In this document: piece after piece, positions 26,753 to 35,984 of the stretch
Layout: each line of letters starts with the position of its first letter
Position numbering within the stretch: the first letter of the stretch is position 1
NCBI RefSeq assembly: GCF_000381545.1
Contig: NZ_KB906689.1
Coordinates: forward strand, 57,890-121,889
DNA from: Rhodonellum psychrophilum GCM71 = DSM 17998
GTDB lineage: Bacteria; Bacteroidota; Bacteroidia; Cytophagales; Cyclobacteriaceae
Direction: 5' to 3'
DNA length: 64,000 bases
Translations under genes and position numbers: made by a program
The notes under the pieces: model-generated
The model's database searches: none
Told to the model about the DNA's origin: nothing
Seen by the model: the letters and a program-made list of their open reading frames with translations, nothing else

Positions 26753-27995
26753 TATTTTTTGGCATTACAAGCCATTTATTTACGGTATTGTGCTTCCCTT
26801 TAAAAACAACTTTCATTTGTGGCGCTTTAAATTTTAAAGGACTTTCAGACCAACTTTTTTGATTTCCCTTTACAGTTGCTAGAAGTTTATATCGATCAGC
26901 CTTTCCGGTGGTCCTGAATTTATTGGAAGCTGAAGCCCAAATTTCAATTTCATCATCGTCCTCTCCCATAAACTCCCAAGAAAACACAATATTCTGGATA
27001 TTTCTTTTTACCTCGGGATGGTAAACTGAAAGAAGACCAATCAAAGGCACTCCATCAACTTCCTGAAGATTTTTTTCAGGAACGGGTATCTCCAAATGCC
27101 TGATCAAAGTTGGTAAAATGTCAGTTATAGCCACTGTCTGCAGATGGAAATAAGCATTGAGATGTGGGGAGTTGGTAGAAATCCATATATCCCTTTCCCT
27201 TTCAGATTGTCCTCCATGATGGAGGCCTGTTTCCGGCTCACGGCCATGGTCTGTGGTGACTATAATGAGCCAATCCTCTCCCATTCTGATCCTGCTCAAG
27301 ACAGCGTCATAAATTAAGCCTGTTTGTCTATCTGCCTCTTTGACGGCATCAAACAGTTGGGGACTATCTCCATATTGATGTCCCATGTCATCGGGATACT
27401 CTAGATAAACCCAGCTGAGGTCAGGACCGTTATCGTGGATATACCTGGCCGCTTCCTGAGAAACATGTTCATCAATGTCAGAAATGTATTGTTTTTTGGA
27501 GTCATGTGGAAATGCAATACTGTCCAATTCAAAACCATCAAAGGCATAATCGATCTTTAGGCCTCCAGTGGCTTCCAATCCTTCGCCTACCAGTTTGGTT
27601 CTGTTGTCCAACCAGGAAGAAAAAACCGCCAATTTGGCTTCAGGGCGAGCCTCCCTCAAATATCTGAAAATGGTCCAATAATTATAATTTGGTCTTCGGA
27701 TGTTGTTCCCATGGACGTTGTGTTTATTGACCCAAGTACCCGTAAGTAGGCTGTTGTATCCAACTGCTGATATGGTCGGTGTTTGGGAATAGGAACCTTT
27801 CTCCCCTCCAACATAAGCTCTTGAGAAGCCTCCGGCATCCGATATCCGATCTATATTTGGTGTCTCAACCTGCTTGATGACATCATATGCAATTCCATCC
27901 AAGATGATAAACACTACCTTCTTTGGAGAATCTTGTGCAAACAAAGGAACTGCAGCAATTAAAACCCCTAAACTCAGTAAAATTATTCTTTTCAT
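26745..27995 (-). CDS. Secreted alkaline-phosphatase superfamily phosphodiesterase/nucleotide pyrophosphatase-like enzyme
   Basis: The 416-residue protein has a signal peptide (cleaved near residue 20, FAQ) and the alkaline phosphatase superfamily core: FIILDG with Asp33, the nucleophile segment TPTISAVGYNSLLTG where Ser76 aligns with the Thr of TFPNH in nucleotide pyrophosphatases, DDMGHQYG with Asp and His, and TTDHGREPETGLHHGG. The usual Asn after the nucleophile is Gly here, so the substrate pocket may differ. The protein should cleave phosphate mono- or diesters outside the cytoplasm. It follows susD by 51 bp on the minus strand and is part of the 32629-26486 operon. Confidence 0.85.
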   Translation of the reverse strand: MKRIILLSLGVLIAAVPLFAQDSPKKVVFIILDGIAYDVIKQVETPNIDRISDAGGFSRAYVGGEKGSYSQTPTISAVGYNSLLTGTWVNKHNVHGNNIRRPNYNYWTIFRYLREARPEAKLAVFSSWLDNRTKLVGEGLEATGGLKIDYAFDGFELDSIAFPHDSKKQYISDIDEHVSQEAARYIHDNGPDLSWVYLEYPDDMGHQYGDSPQLFDAVKEADRQTGLIYDAVLSRIRMGEDWLIIVTTDHGREPETGLHHGGQSERERDIWISTNSPHLNAYFHLQTVAITDILPTLIRHLEIPVPEKNLQEVDGVPLIGLLSVYHPEVKRNIQNIVFSWEFMGEDDDEIEIWASASNKFRTTGKADRYKLLATVKGNQKSWSESPLKFKAPQMKVVFKGKHNTVNKWLVMPKNNE

Positions 27996-28046
27996 TTTTT
28001 TAAGTATTTTGGGCGGTATATTTCAACCGCCCATTTTATTTAATTA

Positions 28047-29501
28047 TTAAGGTTTCAGAAGCCACATCACCGCATTCACATCATCCTCTCCTCCGAACTG
28101 CCTTTGCAGCGCCTCATTCATGTTTTTCAAATTGAGCTGTATTTCATTTTGAGGATACATCCATCTTTTGGGAATCCCCTCTGGGTTGATGATTTGATTT
28201 GATAAGCTGAATGCAGGAATCCCTGTTCTTCTTTGGTTGTAAAAAGCCTCCCATCCGGTATTCATAAAAAATGAGGTATGCTTTTCTTCCAAAATCTGTC
28301 TCATCGCGTTACCCGCTTGCAATTGAACAGATTCGCGGTTCAAATAATTGTCAACATCTGAATCTGTGAGCTCATTGAACAACATGGAAGCCCTGATTCC
28401 TTCTTTATAATAAACCTCCGGATCTACATTGACCCAACCTCTGGCCGCAGCTTCGGCTATTGTAAATGCAAGTTCCGAATACCCCATCAAAAGAGAAGGT
28501 TGATTTTCGGGGTCACTGTGATATCTGCTGTCAATCGGTGAACCATTTCCGAGCAAAATCTGATTTGTGTTATCCGCCAAAGGTTCTGCTCCTCCAAGTC
28601 CGAGGTATGCGTCAAAATTATTATCCGCCAATGCCCTTCCATTTGAAGTTTTGTCTGCATATATAAAAAGTCTTGGGTCTCTATTCTGTTTCAATCTATC
28701 AACAAAAGACATTTCCATATAATATGCCGTTCTCAGTTCATTTGAATTGAAGAAAGGGTATCTGTTCCCTTCCAAATCCAAAAACCTGAGTGCGCCATTA
28801 TCTGCATTGTTTCGCATGATTGGGTAAATGGAAGGATTGTTTAAGATTTCACCAAACTTGGATTTGATATTGAGGTTTGTGTCATTTTCCTTGATTGACA
28901 AGCTCATCAAAACCCGGAGAGTAAATGAATTAATCAATCTTTTCCACTTGTCCTGATCTCCATTAAATATGATATCACCCAAAATTTCGCCGCTATCTGG
29001 TCCAATCAATGTATTGGCTTCTCGTAGATCTTGTAGCACCCGAACAAATATACTTTCCTGCGTGTCATAAATGGGTGAAAAGTCACCTTCAATTCCTTTG
29101 ACAGCAGTGCTGAAGGGAATATCTCCAAAAGTATTGGTCAATTTAATGATATAATAGGATTGAAAGAACAAGGCTAATGCCCGATAACTATTGTTTTCTG
29201 TTCTATCCGCCTCGTCTTTCAACTTCAGAATTTGTCGGAGTTGGTCATAATCACCAAATCCAGATCTCTGCCAACCGTAGTACTGATTGTCTGTTGCCGA
29301 GTTGGTGTAAATCAGCTGCCTAGATGCCAATGCTGCTCCGGCATTTACCGTGGAGAATGCATTTGCCTCCACAGCGGTCAAGATAAGGCTTGGCTCCGCT
29401 TGTACAGGTCTGTTGGGATCCAGCTGAAGATCTTCAAAAGACTGGCAAGATACCAGAAAGAAACCTGTAAGAAGTATTGGAATTATATTGTTTAGTTTCA
29501 T
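28047..29501 (-). CDS. SusD/RagB-family outer-membrane lipoprotein
   Basis: Start set at 29501 (MKLNNIIPILLTGFFLVSC), because the longer frame reads back into susC and this ATG is followed by a clean lipoprotein signal with lipobox LVSC. The 484-residue protein has SusD-like_2 features: DPNRPVQAEPSLILTAVEANAF near the front, TNTFGDIPFSTAV, and a helical repeat core to the C-terminal MYPQNEIQLNLKNM. SusD proteins form the lid on SusC and bind ligand at the surface. It is 11 bp after susC. Being next to a phosphodiesterase rather than a glycosidase, the ligand is probably not a glycan. Confidence 0.92.
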   Translation of the reverse strand: MKLNNIIPILLTGFFLVSCQSFEDLQLDPNRPVQAEPSLILTAVEANAFSTVNAGAALASRQLIYTNSATDNQYYGWQRSGFGDYDQLRQILKLKDEADRTENNSYRALALFFQSYYIIKLTNTFGDIPFSTAVKGIEGDFSPIYDTQESIFVRVLQDLREANTLIGPDSGEILGDIIFNGDQDKWKRLINSFTLRVLMSLSIKENDTNLNIKSKFGEILNNPSIYPIMRNNADNGALRFLDLEGNRYPFFNSNELRTAYYMEMSFVDRLKQNRDPRLFIYADKTSNGRALADNNFDAYLGLGGAEPLADNTNQILLGNGSPIDSRYHSDPENQPSLLMGYSELAFTIAEAAARGWVNVDPEVYYKEGIRASMLFNELTDSDVDNYLNRESVQLQAGNAMRQILEEKHTSFFMNTGWEAFYNQRRTGIPAFSLSNQIINPEGIPKRWMYPQNEIQLNLKNMNEALQRQFGGEDDVNAVMWLLKP

Positions 29502-29512
29502 CTTATTTAGGT

Positions 29513-32500
29513 TTAAAAGGTAACATTGATATTGAATCCTATATTTCTTACCGAAGGAGCCTGAAGATTGTCCACTCCCGAATCCGGATCGATATTTTCC
29601 ACATTTGACCAAAGCATCAAATTCCTACCCACCAGAGAGACCGAAGCCGCATCCACAGAGATCTTATTTAGAAATTTATTCGGCAATTGATACGTAAGGC
29701 TTATTTCTCTCAGTTTGATAAAGGAGGCGTCAAAATAATGTGTGTATTCGGCATTGAGCGTGGTTTTATTCCATGCTATATAATTTACTGCTGTTTCATT
29801 TTCAGCAAATGTTCTGGTGTCTTCCGAGATATTCCCAAAGTCATCATAGTTTACACTACCACCAGTCACGACCACACCATCAGCGACATAGGTCCTCAGT
29901 CCATTGTTTGCGTCATCTCTGAATTGGTTGACGGTCCCTGGATGTGTACCGCCCCACCACATTTTCTCGTGTGTTTGGGAGTAAATCGTTCCTCCTATCC
30001 TACCGTCGAATGAAAAACCAAGCTGGAATTGTTTGTGATTAAAAGTGTTTTGAATCCCGAAGATGTAGTCTGGATTTTGGAATCCCATCGATCTCTGATA
30101 CGGATCTCTTATTGGAAATCCATTTTGACCGATGATCAACCTTCCTTCCGAATTTCTCTGGTACTGGCTATTGGAGAATAATTGATCTGTTCTTTCACCA
30201 ACTTGGATATTTCCAAATCTATCCGAACCGTCAAAACTTTCGGTAAGGATTCTTTTATAAGTACTAAGGTTTAATCCAATATTCCAGCTAAAATCCTTTC
30301 TGCTGACTGGTTTTGTATTCAACATCAACTCCCAGCCTTTCCTAGTAAATTCCGCCCCATTTTCCAATCTTGAAGTAAAACCAGAAGCTTGGGAAACAGG
30401 GACTGAAATCAAATTGTTGAAATCCTTTATTTGAAAATAGGTAAGGTCTAAACCCAGTTTTCCTCCAAAAAACCTGGTATCCAAACCGATCTCATAGCTA
30501 TCAGAGGTTTCAGGTTTGATGTCAGGATTAATCAAAGCCGCCGGAAAAACCAAAGAGGGGCTTCCTCCCCAGTTGACTCCGGGGCTGTATGCCTGAATAT
30601 GGCTATAAGGATTTGAACTGATTCTTCCATCAGATACTCTTGACCAACCCGCCCTTACTTTGACAAAATCGATTGGTTTTGGCATAGAGATCATATCCGA
30701 AAGGATTCCCGCCAAGGTCAATGAAGGATAAAAGAAAGAATTGTTATTGACCGGCAAAGTGGAAACCCAGTCATTTCTTCCCGATGCCGTAAGAAATACC
30801 GAATTGAAAAACTCAAAATCAACTGTTCCGAAAACAGATTGAATCTGTTCTCTGGTAAGTCGGTTTGTTCCGCTCAGAGGTTGTTCCGAATTAGCAACAT
30901 TGTAGAAATTGGGTATTGCAAGTCCATCTGTATTCAAGCTTTCACTTCTAAACCTTATGAAGCGACTTGATCCTCCTGCATTGGCATTGATGGCGAAATT
31001 TGGACTGATCTGTTTCTTATAATTTATAATCAGATCAGTATTCATGTTGATCTGGGCTGAATTGTAGATGTAAAAGTTACCTCTTGAAACCCGACCATAT
31101 TTCACATAGCTTTTGGGTTCTTTATCTGTCCGATCCAGGGCATAGAGATTCATACCACTTCTGATCGTAACCATCAAATCATCACTTACTTTGTAATCGA
31201 GCTTAACCTGCCCGAAAGTGTTGTCTTTGTAGTAACCTCTCTGATATTCATAGGCTTGAAAATAGGGATTGTTGTAATATGAATTATTGAAATGCTTCTG
31301 TTGAAAGCCTTCTTGACCTCTAACCCAATAGTCTCTTAGATCCCTTACGTCTACGTCGGGCCCAGTCCACAGCACAAGATTGTAAAGATAATTCTCTGGC
31401 CCATAGGGTGTTTCCGGGAAATTGTCTGTGTATTGTCTGTTGTAATTCAAAGAAGCATCTATGTTCAGTTTTTCGGAAAGCTTGTAGCCTCCTGCCACTG
31501 AAAATGAAGTATTGTTTAAATCGGTATTGGGAACAAGCCCTTTCTGATAAATATGGGAGGCTGAAATCCTGAAATTTCCCTGATCATTTCCGGAAGTCAC
31601 ATTCACATTGTTAGAGGATATCATTCCCCTTTGGAAAAAGTTGCGGATATTATTCCCCCCTCTTGAAATAAAAGGAATGGGGATTCTTTGCCCAGTTGCA
31701 GGATCGATGGGACTGTTGTATTGGGGTCTTTCTACATATCCACTTGCAGTATTTGGATCAGCAACGTCCAACCTAGGACCCCAAATCCAACCAAACCCTT
31801 CAGTACCTCTTCCGGATCCATCAATATAAGCGTATTGGCCATTGTCCCCGTTGCCATATGCGGTCTGGACTTCGGGAATCACCAAGTAACTTGGCTGAAA
31901 CATCGTCGATGAATTTACCTCGACTTTTGTCCCTTTATCTCCTCTCTTTGTAGTGATCATCAGTGCACCGTTCCTGCCGATTGCACCATACAAAGCAGAA
32001 GCGGTTGCTCCTTTCAGAACATTGATGCTTTCAACATCATCGGCATTGATCTTCCAAAAATCATTTTCTGTACTTGGTATCCCATCAATTACAATCAAAG
32101 GAACCGCTCCCCTGAGTCTAATGACGGGATCTTGAAACAGTGCAGTGGTATTGTTAACTTGCAATCCAGCAATCTGGCCTGTGAGTGAGTTGATAAGGTT
32201 GGGCTCCCTTGCTTTGGTGAATTTTTCTCCGTCTACCTTTTGAACAGCATAACCAAGGGATTTAACATTCTTTTCAACTCCAAGAGCAGTCACGACAACA
32301 CTTTCCAAGTCTGTAACATCCGGAAAAAGTTGAATGTCAATTTGGGATCTAGAACCGACTGTTTCTTCAATACTTAAGTATCCGACATAAGAAAATCTCA
32401 ATATATTGAATGCATCAGGGATTGAAATGCTATATTTCCCATTTATATCAGATACGACGCCAGTTGCAGTATTTTTTACCAAAACTGTCACGCCTGGTAT

Positions 32501-32629
32501 GGGCTCCCCCATGTCGTCAGAAACTTGACCTGAAACCACTTTGGTCTGCGCCAATAGGAATTTAGGCTGGATGATGGCCCAAGCTGCCATAATCCATAGA
32601 ATTAAAACACCTTTGTAAATAATTTTCAT
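29513..32629 (-). CDS. SusC/RagA-family TonB-linked outer-membrane transporter
   Basis: The 1038-residue protein has a signal peptide (to about residue 27), a carboxypeptidase-like front domain (VVSGQVSDDMGEPIPGVTVLV, residues 32-110), the SusC plug with ALGVEKNVKSLGYAVQKVDG and ASALYGAIGRNGALMITTKRG, and a long barrel ending GFNINVTF. It forms a complex with the SusD encoded behind it and takes ligands across the outer membrane using TonB energy. ATG at 32629 is preceded by AAAGGGC. A TetR gene is transcribed away from it and a palindrome and 11-bp-spaced TTAAC half-sites lie in the shared spacer. With the following phosphodiesterase it looks like a phosphorus-acquisition SusCD pair. Confidence 0.93.
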   Translation of the reverse strand: MKIIYKGVLILWIMAAWAIIQPKFLLAQTKVVSGQVSDDMGEPIPGVTVLVKNTATGVVSDINGKYSISIPDAFNILRFSYVGYLSIEETVGSRSQIDIQLFPDVTDLESVVVTALGVEKNVKSLGYAVQKVDGEKFTKAREPNLINSLTGQIAGLQVNNTTALFQDPVIRLRGAVPLIVIDGIPSTENDFWKINADDVESINVLKGATASALYGAIGRNGALMITTKRGDKGTKVEVNSSTMFQPSYLVIPEVQTAYGNGDNGQYAYIDGSGRGTEGFGWIWGPRLDVADPNTASGYVERPQYNSPIDPATGQRIPIPFISRGGNNIRNFFQRGMISSNNVNVTSGNDQGNFRISASHIYQKGLVPNTDLNNTSFSVAGGYKLSEKLNIDASLNYNRQYTDNFPETPYGPENYLYNLVLWTGPDVDVRDLRDYWVRGQEGFQQKHFNNSYYNNPYFQAYEYQRGYYKDNTFGQVKLDYKVSDDLMVTIRSGMNLYALDRTDKEPKSYVKYGRVSRGNFYIYNSAQINMNTDLIINYKKQISPNFAINANAGGSSRFIRFRSESLNTDGLAIPNFYNVANSEQPLSGTNRLTREQIQSVFGTVDFEFFNSVFLTASGRNDWVSTLPVNNNSFFYPSLTLAGILSDMISMPKPIDFVKVRAGWSRVSDGRISSNPYSHIQAYSPGVNWGGSPSLVFPAALINPDIKPETSDSYEIGLDTRFFGGKLGLDLTYFQIKDFNNLISVPVSQASGFTSRLENGAEFTRKGWELMLNTKPVSRKDFSWNIGLNLSTYKRILTESFDGSDRFGNIQVGERTDQLFSNSQYQRNSEGRLIIGQNGFPIRDPYQRSMGFQNPDYIFGIQNTFNHKQFQLGFSFDGRIGGTIYSQTHEKMWWGGTHPGTVNQFRDDANNGLRTYVADGVVVTGGSVNYDDFGNISEDTRTFAENETAVNYIAWNKTTLNAEYTHYFDASFIKLREISLTYQLPNKFLNKISVDAASVSLVGRNLMLWSNVENIDPDSGVDNLQAPSVRNIGFNINVTF

Positions 32630-32729
32630 ATGCCCTTTGTTTTGATTTAAATTCAGGACAAATTAACCGTACAGATATTACTTTATAAGGAAGCGATTTT
32701 TACGTTTTTATTAATTAAACGTACAATCA

Positions 32730-32745
32730 GTTAATTTAATGTTAA
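32730..32745 (-). promoter_or_regulatory. PHO-box-like half-sites upstream of susC (weak case)
   Basis: On the minus strand TTAAC at 32745-32741 and TTAAC at 32734-32730 are spaced by exactly 11 bp, 101-116 bp before the susC start. No TAnnTTTG follows at the 21-bp distance seen at the other two loci, so this is a weaker candidate. Confidence 0.35.
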
Positions 32746-32751
32746 TTCAAC

Positions 32752-32773
32752 TTATTGAACGGTTATTCAATAA
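32752..32773. promoter_or_regulatory. Inverted repeat TTATTGAA-N6-TTCAATAA, candidate TetR operator
   Basis: Perfect 8-bp arms (32752-32759 and 32766-32773) with a 6-bp spacer, 33 bp before the TetR start and in the spacer shared with susC. Size and symmetry fit a TetR dimer site, so it may control both directions. Confidence 0.5.
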
Positions 32774-32805
32774 ATTTCAAAGTGTTTTTTTGTTAATTTG
32801 CAGGC

Positions 32806-33417
32806 ATGGGACTATCAAACATTTCAGCGATAAGGAAAAAAGAAATTGTCGAAGCCTTCTACAATACAGCTATCAAGGAGGGTTTGGAAAGCACCTCAAT
32901 TGCCAAAATCGCTAAATCCTTGGACATACAGCCTAGTTTGATTATTCATTACTTTAAATCTAAGGAGGAGCTTGTAACTGCATTAATAGATCATTGTTTG
33001 GAGCTTTACCTTCGGATTTTTGAAAAAGCCTACACGCATAGGAGAAACTCATCTGATGTGCTTTATGCCTTGGTTCAAAGAATGTTTTCCAAGGATTGGA
33101 ATGATCTTTTCGACGACGGGGTATATTACAGTGCTTACGCATTGGTTTACCGTGAACCACAGGTAAAAGAAAAATTCAACAAAATACACAAGACACTCAG
33201 GGCAAAATTCAGCAGTCTTTTGAAGGAGTGTGATGCGTTCGGTCATATTAATTGTAAAGAACCCGACCAAACCTCCAACCTGATCTTTTCTCTCTTGGAT
33301 GGGACCTATTACTTTATCAACATGTTGGATACAGATACAGAGCAAAAAGAACATCTGAAGCAGAGTGAAGAACTTGCTTTCAAAATATTGGGATTGCACA
33401 AAAACCCAGAAAACTAG
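32806..33417 (+). CDS. TetR family transcriptional regulator
   Basis: The 203-residue protein has the TetR N-terminal helix-turn-helix (about residues 8-55: KKEIVEAFYNTAIKEGLESTSIAKIAKSLDIQPSLIIHYFKSKEELV in parts) and a helical ligand-binding half. It is divergent from susC at 32629 with a 176-bp spacer containing a 22-bp palindrome, so local control of the SusCD operon and itself is likely. The ligand is unknown. It is followed by a strong terminator at 33551. Confidence 0.92.
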   Translation: MGLSNISAIRKKEIVEAFYNTAIKEGLESTSIAKIAKSLDIQPSLIIHYFKSKEELVTALIDHCLELYLRIFEKAYTHRRNSSDVLYALVQRMFSKDWNDLFDDGVYYSAYALVYREPQVKEKFNKIHKTLRAKFSSLLKECDAFGHINCKEPDQTSNLIFSLLDGTYYFINMLDTDTEQKEHLKQSEELAFKILGLHKNPEN

Positions 33418-33550
33418 AATTTCCAACTACCGGTGTGGGGTCCTCTCTGGAATTTTTTTGTCAGAAAAAAAATCCTTAAAAGTCAAATAAAGAGATGACG
33501 CTCCCATTTTGACACTAATCGGAACCTACCCGAGCATAAAAAATTTACCA

Positions 33551-33593
33551 AAAAAGCCAAAGAGCTTGTTTTTATTCAACTCTTTGGCTTTTT
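33551..33593. terminator. Bidirectional intrinsic terminator
   Basis: Perfect 14-bp stem (33551-33564 with 33580-33593, AAAAAGCCAAAGAG and its complement) with a 15-nt loop and T/A runs on both sides. It can end the TetR gene from the left and the minus-strand phosphatase gene from the right. Confidence 0.85.
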
Positions 33594-33689
33594 TGGTCTG
33601 TTTCCGGAAAATTTTTTACCTAAATCCCTGTTTTACATTGCCCATTCTCTATCAGCCTGAAATTGGGGAATAACCTTCAGTTGTTAAGC

Positions 33690-33765
33690 GTTTTTGACTT
33701 CATCCTATCGGTTACATGTCTTATTTTTCAAATCGTCTGAATTTCTTGCCGTTTCAACATCCATA
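33690..33765. repeat. Dispersed repeat, copy C (front part)
   Basis: TTTTTGACTTCATCC, then TCTGAATTTCTTGCC and GTTTCAACATCC; matches copy D in the second half and copies A and B in the first. Confidence 0.5.
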
Positions 33766-33788
33766 GTGAGTCTCAGTACGCAATCGGA

Positions 33789-35192
33789 TTAAACTGCCAC
33801 AAACTCATTTCTATTGACTCCAGCTGCCTCAAGCATGAAATTGTGTAATTCGTGATTTTTCAAAAAACCAGGCAAAGTTTCACTTCCGGGACCGAATGCA
33901 GCAAGCTCCACAAAGTCTGCAGAGTGATTTGAGTGTGCCCAACTGACTGCATTGTGTCTTGACAGTATTTTTCCATACACTTCCATTGGCAGTTTATCAT
34001 AATCGTACAGCCCATTTTCGCCCAGAAAAAAGCTTTTCAGCAATAGATTTGCTTCTTCATTGTCCAAGGTCACATTTTGATAATGATTGATCATATCGAT
34101 CGCTTGAGAGGTAGTGGTATCTATTTTCATTTGGCTCAATAGCCATTGATTGGATGCTTTTGACTCAAAAACACTTTCAAATTTTATATTCTTTGGTCCG
34201 GGGTTAAAAATGCCTGGATTTGAATTTCCGTGATCAGTGGTAATGATGACAAGCGTATTTCCATCCTTGAGTGCGAAATCAATTGCTACACCCACGGCCT
34301 CGTCAAAATCAACCTGATCATATAACAAAGCAGTTGCATCGTTGCCATGTGCTGCCCAATCAACCTTCCCTCCTTCCACCTGCATCACAAATCCATTTTG
34401 ACTTTTGTTCAATATTTCAATCCCTTTCTTGGTCATTTCCGCAAGGCTTGGAATGGTGTTTTTCAGCTCAAGGTTGTTTTCCCTGTCTATTGCATATGGT
34501 AATCCATCCTCTGAGAAAACCGCAATTACAGGTTTTGTACCGGAAACAAGGAGCATTTCAGCTTTGTCTTTCACCACTTGAAAACCATTCTGTTCAAATT
34601 CCAAAAATAAATCTCTTCCATCGGTCCGTTTGGAAGGATCAAAGAATTCTTTCCCCCCACCCATCATCACATCAAATTTCAGCTTGAGATAATCTTCGGC
34701 AATACGTGGCATTGCATTTCTGCTACTCTGATTTACACAAAAAGAAGCCGGGGTAGCATGTGTAATCTGAACTGATGTAATACAGCCAACGGCTTTGCCT
34801 TCATCTTTGAATTTTTGAAAGATCGGTTTGTGAACTTCACCCTCTGGCCCGATATTGAGTGAACCATTATTGACTCTATGTCCTCCACCCCATGCGGAAC
34901 CCGCCGCTGCTGAGTCAGTTACATAAGAATTTGCAGAAGCTGTATCCATTAATGCTCTTTTTGCAGTGCCTGATTCGTAAAGTGATATCCAATTTGATGC
35001 TCTCCCCAATTTCTGCCGCATCAATATATCCGTCATATTCAAGGTTCCCGAACTCATACCGTCTGATACAAGGAATATAATGTTTTTTGCTTTTTCAGAT
35101 TTATGAGAATTGGCGAGAATAGGTCTCGAGCCCAGAACGCTTAAACCTACTGTAGTCAGTAGTCCATTTTTAAAGAAATCCCGTCTTTTCAT
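33789..35192 (-). CDS. phoA: PhoA-type alkaline phosphatase, Tat-type signal
   Basis: Start set at 35192, where MKRRDFFKNGLLTTVGL gives a twin-arginine-style signal; the longer frame adds 47 unlikely residues. The 467-residue protein has the alkaline phosphatase centre: LVSDGM (Asp44), YVTDSAAAGSA with nucleophile Ser94, VEGGKVDWAAHGND, ITTDHGNSN and NHSADFVELAAFGPG with the last zinc histidine. It frees phosphate from monoesters in the periplasm. It stands alone on the minus strand with degenerate 11-bp-spaced half-sites (35269-35284) at 77-92 bp before the start. The symbol reflects family, not proven orthology. Confidence 0.9.
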   Translation of the reverse strand: MKRRDFFKNGLLTTVGLSVLGSRPILANSHKSEKAKNIIFLVSDGMSSGTLNMTDILMRQKLGRASNWISLYESGTAKRALMDTASANSYVTDSAAAGSAWGGGHRVNNGSLNIGPEGEVHKPIFQKFKDEGKAVGCITSVQITHATPASFCVNQSSRNAMPRIAEDYLKLKFDVMMGGGKEFFDPSKRTDGRDLFLEFEQNGFQVVKDKAEMLLVSGTKPVIAVFSEDGLPYAIDRENNLELKNTIPSLAEMTKKGIEILNKSQNGFVMQVEGGKVDWAAHGNDATALLYDQVDFDEAVGVAIDFALKDGNTLVIITTDHGNSNPGIFNPGPKNIKFESVFESKASNQWLLSQMKIDTTTSQAIDMINHYQNVTLDNEEANLLLKSFFLGENGLYDYDKLPMEVYGKILSRHNAVSWAHSNHSADFVELAAFGPGSETLPGFLKNHELHNFMLEAAGVNRNEFVAV

Positions 35193-35268
35193 TGGATAAA
35201 TGTTGAGGTAATATGTTATGCTTTTTTCCGAAGGTAAAGTGAATCCCATAGAGTTCTTAAAATCCATA

Positions 35269-35284
35269 ATTAGGAAATTGTTAA
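35269..35284 (-). promoter_or_regulatory. Degenerate PHO-box-like half-sites before the alkaline phosphatase gene
   Basis: Minus strand: TTAAC at 35284-35280 and CTAAT at 35273-35269, 11 bp apart, 77-92 bp before the start. The same distance range as the two stronger sites, but no TAnnTTTG at 21 bp. Confidence 0.35.
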
Positions 35285-35755
35285 GAATATAATGCGTTGG
35301 GAACCATCCGACATTGTGTTTGCCAAAAACCATATATATAGAAAATCACATTAAAATTCTCCGGAGGTGATGACCGGATTCAAATTGAGGTTCACTTGAG
35401 ATATAAAACTTTTTATTAATGATTACGTCAAATCCTGGGCTTGTCTCAATTGGGTTAATCTTGGATTTCTAGGTCTAGAAAAAACACATGATCCTGCACT
35501 TTTCTGGCTGTAGACCAGGGTTTTCAAATTATCGGCCTTGAGATCTGAATAACGAAGAAATCCAAAATTTTGAATTTTAATTGGTTTTTCAACTGGCCCA
35601 TTGTGTCTAGGGGCTAACCAGTCAGTAAACACAACATTCATTGGAAAAAATGGAGATCGTGAATTGAGAAAAAATTACTGTTTCAACCCGTGTTATGCAT
35701 TACCAATACGTTTTTTGGGTGTAATTTCTTAATAATGATGTGTTTGTATAATATT

Positions 35756-35925
35756 TTTGACTTCACCACATAGGTGATATGCCTTATTCCCCAAAAAGCC
35801 TTATTTTCTTGAAATTTCAAACCTTTTTAGGAAATCTACTGCATATTTCCATCTAATTTGCGTCAAGTTCGATGCTTTACGTTACTTTTCCGCTGTCTTA
35901 GAATTCGGGTTAAAAGACACAAAAA
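35756..35925. repeat. Dispersed repeat, copy B
   Basis: TTTTTGACTTCACC at the left, then aligned blocks ending GCTTTACGTTACTTTTCC and AGAATTCGGGTT, matching copy A (25010-25190) over its length. Confidence 0.6.
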
Positions 35926-35934
35926 CAGAAAAAA

Positions 35935-35957
35935 CTTTCAGGCCGAAGACCTGAAAG
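35935..35957 (-). terminator. Intrinsic terminator of the minus-strand gene at 35985
   Basis: Stem CTTTCAGG/CCTGAAAG with a 7-nt loop; on the minus strand it is followed by TTTTTTCTGTTTTTG. It lies 28 bp beyond the stop of the 180-residue gene. Confidence 0.8.
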
Positions 35958-35984
35958 CTGTATGTTTTGGGTAAGGAGGGATTG

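Larger units (their letters stand above)
33418..33788. other. Spacer with terminator and repeat copy C
   Basis: Contains the terminator 33551-33593 and, at about 33690-33765, copy C of the dispersed repeat (TTTTTGACTTCATCC then TCTGAATTTCTTGCCGTTTCAAC). No gene seen. Confidence 0.5.
35193..35984. other. Intergenic region with repeat copy B
   Basis: No gene supported in about 790 bp. An open minus-strand stretch (35423-35641) has no motif and no coupling. Copy B of the dispersed repeat lies at 35756-35925, and a minus-strand terminator at 35935-35957. Confidence 0.45.

Noticed and set aside
29502..29612. 37-residue N-terminal extension of the SusD-like protein
   Set aside because: It reads in another frame of the susC 3' end; the ATG at 29501 is followed by a proper lipoprotein signal.
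35193..35333. 47-residue extension of the alkaline phosphatase
   Set aside because: It would place 47 unlikely residues before the twin-arginine signal and cover the probable promoter.
35423..35641. 72-codon minus-strand ORF
   Set aside because: Composition not protein-like at the C-terminal end, no ribosome site, flanked by decayed repeats.
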